Below, piece after piece: positions 1 to 8,823 of a stretch of DNA of 32,948 nucleotides. The notes beneath the pieces are model-generated. The model searched no databases, was not told the origin of the DNA, and worked only from the letters and a program-made list of their open reading frames with translations. The DNA is from Chloroflexota bacterium (lineage in GTDB: Bacteria; Chloroflexota; Anaerolineae; Anaerolineales; Villigracilaceae). Numbering within the stretch: position 1 is the first letter of the stretch; each line of letters begins with the position of its first letter. Made by a program: the position numbers and the translations under genes. Location of the stretch: the NCBI GenBank assembly GCA_021795965.1, contig JAJYOU010000020.1, forward strand, positions 1-32,948, in the 5' to 3' direction.

Positions 1-831
1 TTTGTCTTATTCGGTCATACCATCAACCTTTACATCGCCAATATCGATGTTGGCATTCTTTATATCACCGCCATTGCTTCGATTGCAGTTTACGGCATCG
101 TGCTGGCGGGCTGGTCAAGCAATAACAAGTACGCCATGCTCGGCGGGTTGCGCTCCACCGCTCAAATGATCAGCTACGAAATTGCCCTGGGACTTTCCTT
201 CACAGCGGTCATCCTGCTGGCGGGTTCCATGAACATGATCCAGATTGTGGAAGCACAGAAGAACGTCTGGTTCGCCGTTTTGCAGCCGACTGGCGCCGTG
301 GTCTTCCTGATCGCCACCCTGGCGGAATTGAACCGCGCGCCCTTCGACATGCCTGAAGCCGAACAGGAACTGACTGCAGGCTACCATGTTGAATATTCCG
401 GCATGAAATTTGCCCTCTTCTTCATGGCTGAATATACCAAGATGATTGCCATTTCGGCTATCTCGGCTACGATTTTCTTTGGCGGCTACCGTGAATTCTG
501 GTTCCTGAAGGATACCTTCCTGAGCGTGGATGTCACCCCCTGGCTGGGACCGGTTTACATGCTGCTTAAAATCCTGGTGCTGCTCTTCGGCATGATCTGG
601 GTGCGCGCCACACTGCCCCGCATCCGCTACGACCGCCTGATGGCATTTGGCTGGAAGGCGATGCTGCCGCTCTCCCTCGCAATTGTGATTGTCTCTGCAG
701 TCGGGCTTGCCCTGACGCAGACTAACCCCATCCTGATCTGGTTGATCCCGATTGTTTCGGTTTTCCTGGGATTCCTGACCATTGGACTGGTGGATCGTTC
801 GTTACGGAGGAAAGTTTATGCGACTCGTTGA
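1..831 (+). CDS. nuoH: NADH-quinone oxidoreductase subunit H (5' end missing)
   Basis: This is the membrane subunit of complex I that helps form the quinone-binding cavity next to the peripheral arm. The reading frame is open from base 1, so the true start lies upstream of the window, and 276 codons are visible. Recognisable family motifs are GWSSNNKYAMLGGLRS, near the start of the visible part, and the acidic loop AELNRAPFDMPEAEQEL followed by GYHVEYSGMKFALFF, which is the most conserved quinone-site loop of NuoH. Several hydrophobic helices surround them. The stop codon lies 14 bases inside nuoI, so the two genes overlap and are probably translationally coupled. It is the first visible gene of an H-I-J-K-L-M-N run in the usual complex I order. 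Confidence 0.96.
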   Translation, partial: FVLFGHTINLYIANIDVGILYITAIASIAVYGIVLAGWSSNNKYAMLGGLRSTAQMISYEIALGLSFTAVILLAGSMNMIQIVEAQKNVWFAVLQPTGAVVFLIATLAELNRAPFDMPEAEQELTAGYHVEYSGMKFALFFMAEYTKMIAISAISATIFFGGYREFWFLKDTFLSVDVTPWLGPVYMLLKILVLLFGMIWVRATLPRIRYDRLMAFGWKAMLPLSLAIVIVSAVGLALTQTNPILIWLIPIVSVFLGFLTIGLVDRSLRRKVYATR

Positions 832-1336
832 ACCTTTCCTTGAAATGATCGGCGGCATGAAAACCACTTTAATGTCGATTCTTGAAAAGCCGGTCACCAT
901 TCAATACCCTGAAGAGAAACGCCCGGTCTCGAAGCGCTTCCGCGGTCGTCATGAGCTGAAAAGGTACGAAAACGGTCTGGAAAAATGCATCGGCTGTGCG
1001 CTTTGCGCAGCAGCCTGCCCGGCGGATGCCATCTTCGTGGAAGCATCCGAAAATACCGATCAAGTGCGCTATTCTCCCGGCGAGCGCTACGCCAGCACTT
1101 ATGAAATCAACATGATGCGCTGCATTTTCTGCGGTTTTTGTGAAGACGCCTGCCCAACTGAAGCCATCGTTCTGGGCGACAATTATGAACTGACTTTCAC
1201 TGACCGCAGGGACTCCATCTACACCAAGGATATGCTGATCGTTCCAGTGCCTGCAGGGGGTGCTCCCACTCCGCAGGTGACCCAACCGGGCATGTTTGAC
1301 CGCTCAGTTCCTGAAATGAAAGATCCACAAGATTAG
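818..1336 (+). CDS. nuoI: NADH-quinone oxidoreductase subunit I, 2x[4Fe-4S] ferredoxin-like
   Basis: This is the peripheral-arm subunit of complex I that carries the two tetranuclear clusters N6a and N6b and passes electrons toward the quinone site. Two classical motifs are visible, CIGCALCAAACP and CIFCGFCEDACP, each with the CxxCxxCxxxCP spacing. The frame is open further upstream, but the ATG at 818 is chosen because GGAGG lies at 806-810 and the N-terminus then matches the family length (172 residues). It overlaps the end of nuoH by 14 bases. The C-terminal tail after about residue 140 is Pro-rich and low in conservation, as is common. Confidence 0.95.
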   Translation: MRLVEPFLEMIGGMKTTLMSILEKPVTIQYPEEKRPVSKRFRGRHELKRYENGLEKCIGCALCAAACPADAIFVEASENTDQVRYSPGERYASTYEINMMRCIFCGFCEDACPTEAIVLGDNYELTFTDRRDSIYTKDMLIVPVPAGGAPTPQVTQPGMFDRSVPEMKDPQD

Positions 1337-1350
1337 CACGAAGGTGACCA

Positions 1351-1866
1351 ATGACCGGTGAATTAATCCTGTTTTTAATCCTCGCCCTGACCGCCATCGC
1401 ATCAGCGGCGGGCATGTTGCTGAGCCGACACGCTGTTTACGCGGCTCTCTACCTGGTGCTTAATTTCGCAACGGTTGCAGTTTTCTACCTGATCCTGGGC
1501 TCGCCATTCATCGCCCTGGCCCAGGTTTCCGTTTACGGCGGCGCCATCATGGTGCTTTTCCTTTTCGTCATCATGCTGCTCGGCGCCGAACAAATTCCCG
1601 CCGAAATTAAATGGAAAAATATCCTGCCAGCTGTCATCCTGGGGCTCGCCCTGGTTGGACAGACACTTTACCTGGTTTTTCAGAAAATCGCTTTTTCAAA
1701 CCTTCCGCTTGAAAATTCAGTCGCAGAAGCAAATCCAACCCACCTGGCGAAAAGCCTTTTTTCAACTTATCTTTTACCCTTTGAAATCACCTCCATTTTG
1801 CTGCTCGTTGCCATGGTGGGGGCTATCGTCTTGACCAAGCAGGAAAAGAAAGGAGGGCGGGGATAA
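1351..1866 (+). CDS. nuoJ: NADH-quinone oxidoreductase subunit J
   Basis: This is a membrane subunit of complex I of 171 residues, within the usual size range. The sequence is almost entirely hydrophobic helices. The conserved helix that carries the pi-bulge in NuoJ is recognisable as [20 protein letters not shown]. The ATG at 1351 is preceded by AAGGTG at 1341-1346, and the gene begins 14 bases after nuoI. The cytoplasmic C-terminal end is basic (KQEKKGGRG). Its position between nuoI and nuoK supports the call even though NuoJ is one of the less conserved subunits. Confidence 0.94.
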   Translation: MTGELILFLILALTAIASAAGMLLSRHAVYAALYLVLNFATVAVFYLILGSPFIALAQVSVYGGAIMVLFLFVIMLLGAEQIPAEIKWKNILPAVILGLALVGQTLYLVFQKIAFSNLPLENSVAEANPTHLAKSLFSTYLLPFEITSILLLVAMVGAIVLTKQEKKGGRG

Positions 1867-1868
1867 AC

Positions 1869-2186
1869 ATGGTCCCATTGAATTATTATCTCGCACTTTC
1901 TGCAATTCTTTTCAGCATGGGAGCGCTGGGGATTCTCATCCGCCGCAATTCACTGATCATCTTCATGTCTGTGGAATTGATGCTGAATGCAGCCAACCTG
2001 AGCTTTGTGATTTTCGCCCGCCAGTGGGCTGCCAACAGCGCCTCGGTATTTAACGGTCAGATCTTTGTCTTTTTCGTGATGACCGTGGCGGCTGCTGAAG
2101 TCGCGGTTGGGCTGGCATTGATCGTGGTAATTTTCCGCAGCCACCAAAGTATTGATATCGACCAGTTGAACAACTTGAAGGGCTAG
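1869..2186 (+). CDS. nuoK: NADH-quinone oxidoreductase subunit K
   Basis: This is a small three-helix complex I subunit (105 residues) that contributes a half-channel for proton translocation, homologous to MrpC. Two membrane-embedded glutamates typical of NuoK are visible, in [11 protein letters not shown] and in [15 protein letters not shown]. The start at 1869 follows the nuoJ stop by two bases and is preceded by GGAGG at 1852-1856, which lies inside the end of nuoJ, so translation of the two genes is probably coupled. Confidence 0.95.
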   Translation: MVPLNYYLALSAILFSMGALGILIRRNSLIIFMSVELMLNAANLSFVIFARQWAANSASVFNGQIFVFFVMTVAAAEVAVGLALIVVIFRSHQSIDIDQLNNLKG

Positions 2187-2192
2187 ATAAAT

Positions 2193-4274
2193 ATGGAAAA
2201 TTCTTCTCTTCTGTTCTTCCAACTGGCACCCTGGCTGGTTTTTCTACCAGTCCTGGGGCTCCTGATCAACCTGACCATCGGCGTCAAACTCAGTGAAAAA
2301 GGGACTGGCGCGGTTGCAGCCATCGCCTCAGGCTTGACGTTCGTCGTCGCCTCTCTCCTGGTTTATTCCCTGGTCCGCCAGCCAGAAGGTACAGTCGTCC
2401 CCCTGGCGAGCTGGATCCATGTCGGCACGCTGACTATCGACTGGGCTTTCCGGGTGGATACCCTTTCCGCCACCATGATGCTGGTTGTTTCGGGTGTCGG
2501 CACCCTGATCCATATCTATGCCATCGGTTACATGCACGAAGACGTGCGTTTTAAGAACGATCTCGGTCGCTATCGCAGATTCTTCATCTTTTTGAACCTC
2601 TTCATCGCGATGATGATGATTTTGGTGAGCGGCAATTCTTACAGCATGCTCTTTGTCGGTTGGGAAGGCGTGGGTTTGTGCTCCTTCCTGCTGATTGGCT
2701 TCTGGTATGACATGGACACCCTCGGTCGCCCGTCTTTTGCCAATTCAGACGCCGCGAAAAAAGCTTTCATTGCCAACCGCGTCGGCGACTTTGGCTTCCT
2801 GATGGCTGCCTTCATGATGTTCTGGAAATTCGGCTCCACCAATTTCACCGAAGTTTTTGCGAAGGTGACCAGCGCTGATCCGGGAACCATCCTCTGGATT
2901 ACCCTCTTCCTGCTCTTGGGAGTAGCCGGCAAATCAGCACAGATCCCGCTTTACGTCTGGCTGCCCGACGCCATGGCAGGCCCCACGCCGGTCTCCGCCC
3001 TGATCCATGCTGCCACCATGGTGACTGCAGGTGTTTACCTGGTCAGCCGCTCGGCTCCCATTTATGCGCTCAGTCACGATGCACAATACATCGTCGCCAC
3101 GGTCGGCGCAGTCACCGGTCTCTTCGCCGCAACCATCGCCGTCGCTCAATATGACCTCAAAAAGGTCCTGGCATATTCCACCATCAGCCAGCTCGGTTTC
3201 ATGGTTGCCGCGGTGGGCATGGGCGCGTATGTTGCCGGAATGTTCCACCTCATCACCCATGCCTTCTTCAAAGCCCTGCTCTTCCTTTCCGCCGGTTCAG
3301 TCATTCTCGGGATGGAACGCGGACATCACCATCTGGCACACGGGCATGCGGAGGCTCATGGGACGGAGGTCTTCAACCCGAATGATATGCGCAACATGGG
3401 TGGGCTGCGCAAGCAAATGCCCGTCACTTTCTGGCTTTATGTCGCTGGAACGCTCGCCCTGCAGGGTATTTTCCCGTTTGCGGGATTCTGGTCAAAGGAT
3501 GAAATCCTGGCGGATGCCTTCAAGGAATTTCCGCATGTCTACTGGCTCCTGACGATCGCAGCCTTCCTGACCGCCTTCTACATGGGCAGGCAAATCTGGC
3601 TGGTCTTCTTCGGCAATCCGCGCTCAGAAGTTGCCAAACATGCTGAAGAAAGCCCGCTGATCATGACCGCACCCCTGATGGTGCTGGCATTTCTCTCGGT
3701 CTTTGGCGGCTTGTTAAATCTGCCGGGTGTTGATACTCTCACCTCCTGGCTGAAACATACCTTTGAGAGCGTCGGCGTGGCGATCGAGCCAGGGGCGTTC
3801 AACCTCAACGTAGCCCTGGTTTCCACCGGACTCGCCCTCCTGGCAATTTTCCTTTCCTGGTGGCTTTACCTGCGCAAACCGCTTGTCGCAGGTCAAATCG
3901 ATCCGCTCAAGAAATTGTTTGGTCCAATTTTTACCGGTATGGAAAACAAATGGTACGTTGACGAAGGTTACCAGTTCCTTTTTGTGGACCGCTACAATGA
4001 TCTGGCTCGTTTCCTGGCGCAGAAAGTTGACTGGGATTTTTGGCATGAATGGTTCCACAATTCGATCATACGCGATGGATTTGTGGGGCTGACCCGATTC
4101 CTGGCTGACCCTGTCGACCTGGGCGTGGTGGATAAGATTTCGCACGTGCTTGCGGATGCAGTCCAATCCTCCGCAAACTCGCTTCGTAAATTACAAAACG
4201 GTTTCGTACGCAGTTATGCCCTGTCGGTAATGCTGGGCGTGGTGGTCATCCTTGGCTACCTACTTCTAAAATAA
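2193..4274 (+). CDS. nuoL: NADH-quinone oxidoreductase subunit L, antiporter-like
   Basis: This is the distal antiporter-like proton-pumping subunit, 693 residues, slightly longer than E. coli NuoL. Visible hallmarks are the GWEGVGLCSFLLIGFWY helix with the key glutamate at about residue 158, KAFIANRVGDFGFL, the lysine-bearing KSAQIPLYVWLPDAMAGPTP helix followed by VSALIHAATMVTAGVYL, and AYSTISQLGFM. A His-rich loop (GHHHLAHGHAEAHG, at about residue 376) precedes the conserved NMGGL segment. The C-terminal part carries the long amphipathic lateral-helix region and a final membrane anchor. The start ATG follows nuoK by six bases. Confidence 0.96.
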   Translation: MENSSLLFFQLAPWLVFLPVLGLLINLTIGVKLSEKGTGAVAAIASGLTFVVASLLVYSLVRQPEGTVVPLASWIHVGTLTIDWAFRVDTLSATMMLVVSGVGTLIHIYAIGYMHEDVRFKNDLGRYRRFFIFLNLFIAMMMILVSGNSYSMLFVGWEGVGLCSFLLIGFWYDMDTLGRPSFANSDAAKKAFIANRVGDFGFLMAAFMMFWKFGSTNFTEVFAKVTSADPGTILWITLFLLLGVAGKSAQIPLYVWLPDAMAGPTPVSALIHAATMVTAGVYLVSRSAPIYALSHDAQYIVATVGAVTGLFAATIAVAQYDLKKVLAYSTISQLGFMVAAVGMGAYVAGMFHLITHAFFKALLFLSAGSVILGMERGHHHLAHGHAEAHGTEVFNPNDMRNMGGLRKQMPVTFWLYVAGTLALQGIFPFAGFWSKDEILADAFKEFPHVYWLLTIAAFLTAFYMGRQIWLVFFGNPRSEVAKHAEESPLIMTAPLMVLAFLSVFGGLLNLPGVDTLTSWLKHTFESVGVAIEPGAFNLNVALVSTGLALLAIFLSWWLYLRKPLVAGQIDPLKKLFGPIFTGMENKWYVDEGYQFLFVDRYNDLARFLAQKVDWDFWHEWFHNSIIRDGFVGLTRFLADPVDLGVVDKISHVLADAVQSSANSLRKLQNGFVRSYALSVMLGVVVILGYLLLK

Positions 4275-4292
4275 AGGCTGAGAGGACGAATT

Positions 4293-5813
4293 ATGAGCTT
4301 CCTGTTTGAACCCCTCAATCTGGTGACCTTTTTTCCAATGGTCGGTGTGCTTGTGCTTCTTTTCATTAAACCTGAAGCCAAAAACGCCATCCGCTGGACG
4401 GCACTGGGTACCGCAATCATTAACTTTTTCATCTCGTTAATGGTGCTTTCTGCGTTCCATTCCAATGTTCCTGATTTGCAGCTGATTTCAAGAGTCAGCT
4501 GGATTCAGGTGGCAGGTTGGAACATTCAATATTACCTGGGCGTGGATGGCTTAAGCATCCTCCTGGTCTTATTGACCACCTTCCTGACTCCCATCTCCAT
4601 TCTGTCCACCTGGACAGCAGTGCAGGATCGCGTCAAGGATTTCATGATCTTCTTCCTCCTGCTGGAAACCGGTATGCTGGGCGTTTTCCTGGCTCAGGAC
4701 CTCTTCCTGTTCTATATTTTCTGGGAATTTACCCTCATCCCGATGTATTTCCTGATCGGCATCTGGGGCGGACCGAATCGTCTTTACGCGGCGGTCAAGT
4801 TCTTCCTTTACACCATGGCTGGTTCCATCCTGATGCTGCTTGCCATTTTGTGGCTGGGCGTCAACCAGGGCACTTTCACGGTGCCTGATCTGATCGCCAA
4901 GGGAAGCATCGCCCCTGCAACGCAGATGTGGCTCTTCATCGCTTTTGCCGCTGCCTTCGCCATCAAAGTTCCGATGTGGCCGCTGCACTCCTGGCTGCCT
5001 GATGCACACGTGGAAGCTCCCACCGCTGGTTCCGTCATCCTGGCGGGTGTCCTGCTGAAGATGGGAACCTACGGTTTTCTGCGCTTCAATCTGCCGCTCT
5101 TCCCCGAAGCCTCGGTCAAAGCCGCCCCGGTCATCGGGGTCCTGGCGGTCATTGGCATCATTTACGGTGCGGCAGTTTCATATTCCCAGAAGGACGTCAA
5201 GAAACTGGTGGCTTACTCATCCGTCAGTCACCTGGGCTTCGTGATGCTGGGGATTTTCGCGTTGAATGCCCAGGGCATTGATGGTGCCATTCTCCAGATG
5301 ATCAACCACGGTCTGAGCACCGGCGCCCTCTTCCTTCTCGTCGGCATGATTTACGAACAAACTCACACCCGTGAAATGGCTGTTTACGGCGGTCTCTGGA
5401 AGATTACCCCCATCTACGGCACCTTGATGTTGATTGTCGCACTCTCTTCCATGGGTCTGCCTGGCTTGAACGGCTTCGTCGGTGAATTCACAATTCTGCT
5501 CGGCGCTTTTGGCTCGACCGCTTTGGGTTCCCCCTGGTTTGCCCTGCTCGCGGGCACAGGCGTCATCCTGGCAGCCATCTACATCCTCTACATGTTCCAG
5601 AAAATGTTCCTCGGACCGGTAGGCTCCATCGTGGAAGAAGTCAAACACCACGGTCATGCCCTGCGGGACCTGAACTGGCGCGAAATTGTCACCCTGCTGC
5701 CCATTCTGATCCTGATTTTCTGGATTGGTCTTTACCCAACGCCTTTTTTCAACCTTATGGCTCCAACGGTGGATAAGTTGCTCTTACCATTCACCAAGAT
5801 CCTTGGCGGCTAA
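4293..5813 (+). CDS. nuoM: NADH-quinone oxidoreductase subunit M, antiporter-like
   Basis: This is the central antiporter-like proton-pumping subunit, 506 residues, a normal length. Markers are FYIFWEFTLIPMYFLIGIWG with the conserved glutamate near residue 145, the helix AIKVPMWPLHSWLPDAHVEA followed by PTAGSVILAGVLLKMGTYG, the segment KKLVAYSSVSHLGFV, and GLPGLNGFVGEF. ATG 4293 follows nuoL by 18 bases, with GAGAGGA just upstream as a ribosome binding site. It is part of the same transcription unit. Confidence 0.96.
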   Translation: MSFLFEPLNLVTFFPMVGVLVLLFIKPEAKNAIRWTALGTAIINFFISLMVLSAFHSNVPDLQLISRVSWIQVAGWNIQYYLGVDGLSILLVLLTTFLTPISILSTWTAVQDRVKDFMIFFLLLETGMLGVFLAQDLFLFYIFWEFTLIPMYFLIGIWGGPNRLYAAVKFFLYTMAGSILMLLAILWLGVNQGTFTVPDLIAKGSIAPATQMWLFIAFAAAFAIKVPMWPLHSWLPDAHVEAPTAGSVILAGVLLKMGTYGFLRFNLPLFPEASVKAAPVIGVLAVIGIIYGAAVSYSQKDVKKLVAYSSVSHLGFVMLGIFALNAQGIDGAILQMINHGLSTGALFLLVGMIYEQTHTREMAVYGGLWKITPIYGTLMLIVALSSMGLPGLNGFVGEFTILLGAFGSTALGSPWFALLAGTGVILAAIYILYMFQKMFLGPVGSIVEEVKHHGHALRDLNWREIVTLLPILILIFWIGLYPTPFFNLMAPTVDKLLLPFTKILGG

Positions 5814-5822
5814 GCTAGCTTA

Positions 5823-5846
5823 ACTTTCACCCTGCGGGGTGAAAGT
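5823..5846 (+). promoter_or_regulatory. Perfect 10-bp hairpin between nuoM and nuoN
   Basis: The sequence ACTTTCACCC, loop TGCG, GGGTGAAAGT is a perfect inverted repeat lying between the nuoM stop and the nuoN start. There is no T tract after it, so it is not a standard terminator. Its 3' end sits next to the GGGAGTG that would serve as the nuoN ribosome binding site. It may affect nuoN translation or mRNA processing; that role is inference. Confidence 0.6.
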
Positions 5847-5856
5847 GGGAGTGGAT

Positions 5857-7302
5857 ATGACCCAAACTGATTTTTATACCATCCTCCCGATCAGCATCCT
5901 GATCATCTGGGCTTGTGCCCTTCTTTTGGTGGATTTATTCATACCAAAAGGGCACAAACAAACCACTGCCTTGCTGGCTGCAATCGGCCTGGCTTTGACC
6001 CTGGGTTTCAGCCTGTCCCAAATTGGATCTGACCTCAAGGGTTTCAACGGCATGATTGTGCTGGATGGTTTTTCCATTTTCCTGGATGTTCTTCTCCTGC
6101 TGACGGGTCTTTTCGGCGTCGCGGTGGCAAAAGGCTATCTGACCCGTTTCGAGATGGAACACGGCGAATATTACGTCCTGATGATGCTCAGCCTCTCGGG
6201 GATGATGCTGATGGCGCAGGCTACAGACCTGATCATTACCTTCCTGGCGCTCGAACTGCTCTCCATCCCGCTTTACGTGCTGGCTGCTTTTGCCCTCGAA
6301 CACAATGAATCAGAAGAAGCCGGTCTGAAATACCTGCTCCTGGGCGCTTACTCAACTGGTTTCGTGGTGTTTGGCATTTCTTTGATCTTCGGCGCCACCG
6401 GCACGACCTCCTTCGCCGGAATCTTCGCTGCCATCCAGGGGGGTGCCGCAACCATGAGCCTGCTCCTGATCGGCTCCGCCCTGCTCCTGGTCGGCTTTGG
6501 CTTCAAAGTGGGGCTCGTCCCCTTCCATATGTGGACCCCGGATGTTTACCAGGGCTCCCCCACGTCCGTGACCGCCTTCATGGCAGCGGGCGCGAAAGCG
6601 GCTGGTTTTGCAGCCATCCTGCGGATTTTTGCCTCGGTCTTCCCCGCCCTTGCCGTTGACCTGATGCCCATCGTCGCAGGTTTATCCGCTCTGACGATGA
6701 TCGTTGGCAATTTCACTGCCATTGCCCAAACCGATATCAAGCGCATGCTGGCGTTTTCCAGCATTGCCCAGGCTGGCTATATCCTGATGGCATTCGTCCC
6801 CTTTGCCAATGAAACGGTGCGCGCCACAGCCATCTCAGCCGGATTATTCTACCTGGTGGCTTACACCGTCACCAGCTTTGGCACATGGGGAATCGTCATC
6901 GCCCTCGAAAAAGCCGAAGGCAAGGGTCTCGCCATTGCAGATTACGCGGGTCTCGGAAAAAAGTATCCCCTGCTGGCTGCTTCGATGGCGGTCTTCATGC
7001 TCTCGCTGACCGGTTTGCCCCCCACACTCGGTCTGGTCGGAAAACTCTATCTCTTCCGGGCAGCCATTGAAGGCGGAGTTTACTGGCTGGCAATACTCGG
7101 CGTACTCACCTCTCTCGTATCGGCATACTACTACCTGCGGGTCATCGTCGTCATGTATATGAAAGAAGGCGACCCACAGATCAGCCGTGAAGGTTGGCTT
7201 GAATTTACCATCGGCGTCTGCGCCCTGCTGACAGTGCTCTTTAGCCTCGTACCGCAGCAGTTATTTGCCTGGACCTCTCAGGCTTTGATGTTCCACTTTT
7301 AA
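5857..7302 (+). CDS. nuoN: NADH-quinone oxidoreductase subunit N, antiporter-like
   Basis: This is the proximal antiporter-like proton-pumping subunit. The ATG at 5857 gives 481 residues beginning MTQTDFYTILP and has GGGAG just upstream. An in-frame GTG at 5839 lies inside a hairpin and is less likely. Family motifs include FLALELLSIPLYVLAAF with the conserved glutamate, the lysine helix GFKVGLVPFHMWTPDVYQG, GAKAAGFAAILR, and DIKRMLAFSSIAQAGY. It is the last gene of the nuo operon, followed directly by a terminator. Confidence 0.95.
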   Translation: MTQTDFYTILPISILIIWACALLLVDLFIPKGHKQTTALLAAIGLALTLGFSLSQIGSDLKGFNGMIVLDGFSIFLDVLLLLTGLFGVAVAKGYLTRFEMEHGEYYVLMMLSLSGMMLMAQATDLIITFLALELLSIPLYVLAAFALEHNESEEAGLKYLLLGAYSTGFVVFGISLIFGATGTTSFAGIFAAIQGGAATMSLLLIGSALLLVGFGFKVGLVPFHMWTPDVYQGSPTSVTAFMAAGAKAAGFAAILRIFASVFPALAVDLMPIVAGLSALTMIVGNFTAIAQTDIKRMLAFSSIAQAGYILMAFVPFANETVRATAISAGLFYLVAYTVTSFGTWGIVIALEKAEGKGLAIADYAGLGKKYPLLAASMAVFMLSLTGLPPTLGLVGKLYLFRAAIEGGVYWLAILGVLTSLVSAYYYLRVIVVMYMKEGDPQISREGWLEFTIGVCALLTVLFSLVPQQLFAWTSQALMFHF

Positions 7303-7322
7303 GGAATTTTGAGCAAAATGAG

Positions 7323-7359
7323 CAGGGAGGTCCTGAAAAGGGTCTCCCTGTTTTATTTT
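7323..7359 (+). terminator. Rho-independent terminator of the nuo operon
   Basis: A stem of CAGGGAG (7323-7329) with CTCCCTG (7344-7350), extended inward by G-U and C-G pairs to a GAAA tetraloop at 7335-7338, is followed by TTTTATTTTC. It lies 20 bases after the nuoN stop and marks the end of the complex I operon. Confidence 0.88.
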
Positions 7360-7441
7360 CCGTTTGAAGCGACCGGTGGAATGAACATACCCTCAAACAG
7401 GCAGCATCTAAATTAAATATATACGCAGCCCCCAAGAGCGG

Positions 7442-7447
7442 TACAAT
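7442..7447 (+). promoter_or_regulatory. -10 box for the HAD gene (likely near-leaderless)
   Basis: TACAAT ends eight bases before the ATG at 7456, and no Shine-Dalgarno sequence lies in the short gap. Transcription would start within a base or two of the start codon. No convincing -35 element is visible. Confidence 0.45.
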
Positions 7448-7455
7448 ACTTCCCT

Positions 7456-8112
7456 ATGATAAAAGCGCTGATTTTTGATTTTGACGGACTGATCCTGGAT
7501 ACCGAAACACCGGAATACCTGGCGATCAACGAGATTTACCTTGAACATGGACTCTCGCTCCCCATCACCACTTATGGGCAGGTGGTGGGCTCCTATTACA
7601 ACCAGGACTTCGAACCGGTCTCCGATTTAAGCCGGCTGACGGGTGAAAGCATTGATCCGCTTGCCTTCTGGTCAAAGGTCAGAACGCAGAGCTTGAAGAC
7701 CATCCAGCAAAGCCCGCTCCTGCCGGGCGTCGAAACCCTCATCCAGGGCGCCAAAAACCACGCTCTGAAACTGGCAGTGGCTTCAAGCTCCACGCATGAA
7801 TGGGTGGATGGACATTTACGGCGTTACAACCTGATCGAATATTTTGATGTCATCAAGTGCCGCGAGGATGTGAAAAACTACAAACCCGCGCCCGATCTTT
7901 TCCTGGCAGCCGCCCAGGCAGTAGGTGTCGAGCCGCAGGAGGCTCTCATCTTTGAAGATTCCCTGAACGGGATCATCGCCGCCCGCAGCGCCGGGATCCG
8001 CGTGGTGGTCGTTCCCAATCCCATCACCCGCCATTTGAAGCTGGAAGGGGAGACCCTGCGCCTGCAGTCCCTGGCTGACATCTCCCTGGAGGAACTGCTG
8101 GCAATGTTCTAA
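7456..8112 (+). CDS. HAD-superfamily hydrolase, beta-phosphoglucomutase-like (subfamily IA)
   Basis: This is a haloacid dehalogenase-type phosphatase or phosphomutase of 218 residues, presumably cytoplasmic. Motif I is DFDGLILDTE near residue 8, with the nucleophile and acid-base aspartates. Motif II is the serine in ASSSTHEW. The motif III lysine is in NYKPAPDLF, and motif IV is FEDSLNGIIAA. The helical cap between motifs I and II (residues about 18-85) is of the small alpha type seen in phosphoglycolate phosphatase and beta-phosphoglucomutase relatives. The substrate cannot be told from sequence. The gene stands alone between two terminators, so context gives no pathway. Confidence 0.88.
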   Translation: MIKALIFDFDGLILDTETPEYLAINEIYLEHGLSLPITTYGQVVGSYYNQDFEPVSDLSRLTGESIDPLAFWSKVRTQSLKTIQQSPLLPGVETLIQGAKNHALKLAVASSSTHEWVDGHLRRYNLIEYFDVIKCREDVKNYKPAPDLFLAAAQAVGVEPQEALIFEDSLNGIIAARSAGIRVVVVPNPITRHLKLEGETLRLQSLADISLEELLAMF

Positions 8113-8143
8113 CGGGACGGACTGCCGCTGATCAACCAAACCA

Positions 8144-8180
8144 ACTCCCCAGGCAGATTACCCGGGGAGTATTTTGTTCT
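8144..8180 (+). terminator. Rho-independent terminator after the HAD gene
   Basis: ACTCCCC (8144-8150) pairs with GGGGAGT (8164-8170) around a 13-base loop and is followed by ATTTTGTTCT. It begins 31 bases downstream of the hydrolase stop codon. Confidence 0.75.
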
Positions 8181-8262
8181 CATCACCAACGCTTTCATCC
8201 GAGGGGAACCTATCCCCGGAGTTTTACGTCAGTAAGTTAATAGGAATGAAAGGAACAAAAAA

Positions 8263-8784
8263 ATGAAACTTAATCATTGGATCCTGATCTTGATTGCCGG
8301 CATTTTGATCTCCGCCTGTCAAGCGGGGTCTTTAACACCGCCCATTTCGGCGACGGGTACGATCGAACCCGGCGCAACTGCTGGTTCATCCGGCAGCATC
8401 GGCTATGCCTCAACCGCCGTTTCCGCAGGCGGCTCTAGTCAGACCGCTGTCGTTATGCCCACGAGTACAGTGCCGGCTGCTCCTGCCGGGGTGGACAAGG
8501 TGATCACCAGCGCTGACCAGAACCGGACCATAACTCTCAAGGTGGGTCAGCGTGTAATGTTCTTCCTTGATGCCATCTATACCTGGCAAATCACATCCAA
8601 CAATCCTGCGGTGCTTGCCCCGGGCACAGGCAGCCCCATGCCTGCGGGTGCAGTCGGATTGTTCGAAGCGCTCGCCCCGGGCAATGTCAGCCTGAGCGCC
8701 AGCGGCGACCCAGCCTGCCGTCTCTCCAAACCTGCCTGCATGATGCCGTCCATCCTGCTTGAATTCAACTTCATCGTCAAATAG
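8263..8784 (+). CDS. Small secreted lipoprotein, chagasin/I42-like beta domain suspected
   Basis: This is a 173-residue lipoprotein. The signal peptide ends with the lipobox ISAC, so Cys19 would be lipidated. Residues 20 to about 80 are a Gly/Ser/Thr/Pro-rich linker. The C-terminal domain (about 85-173) includes ITLKVGQRVMFFL, YTWQITSNNPAVL and ALAPGNVSLSASGDPAC, and looks like an all-beta module. The pattern of VGQ..., a Trp-containing strand, and a closing strand rich in small residues recalls chagasin-type protease inhibitor domains, but that is a resemblance only. Two cysteines near the C-terminus (CRLSKPAC) could form a disulfide. GGAAC upstream serves as ribosome binding site. Confidence 0.8.
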   Translation: MKLNHWILILIAGILISACQAGSLTPPISATGTIEPGATAGSSGSIGYASTAVSAGGSSQTAVVMPTSTVPAAPAGVDKVITSADQNRTITLKVGQRVMFFLDAIYTWQITSNNPAVLAPGTGSPMPAGAVGLFEALAPGNVSLSASGDPACRLSKPACMMPSILLEFNFIVK

Positions 8785-8823
8785 CCGCCGTCCAGGATCG
8801 CCCCCTGGTTTTCCATCTTCAAA

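Noticed and set aside
8792-8808. Possible terminator between the lipoprotein and lipA (CCAGG-CCTGG)
   Set aside because: The stem is only five base pairs with a short T run, too weak to call.
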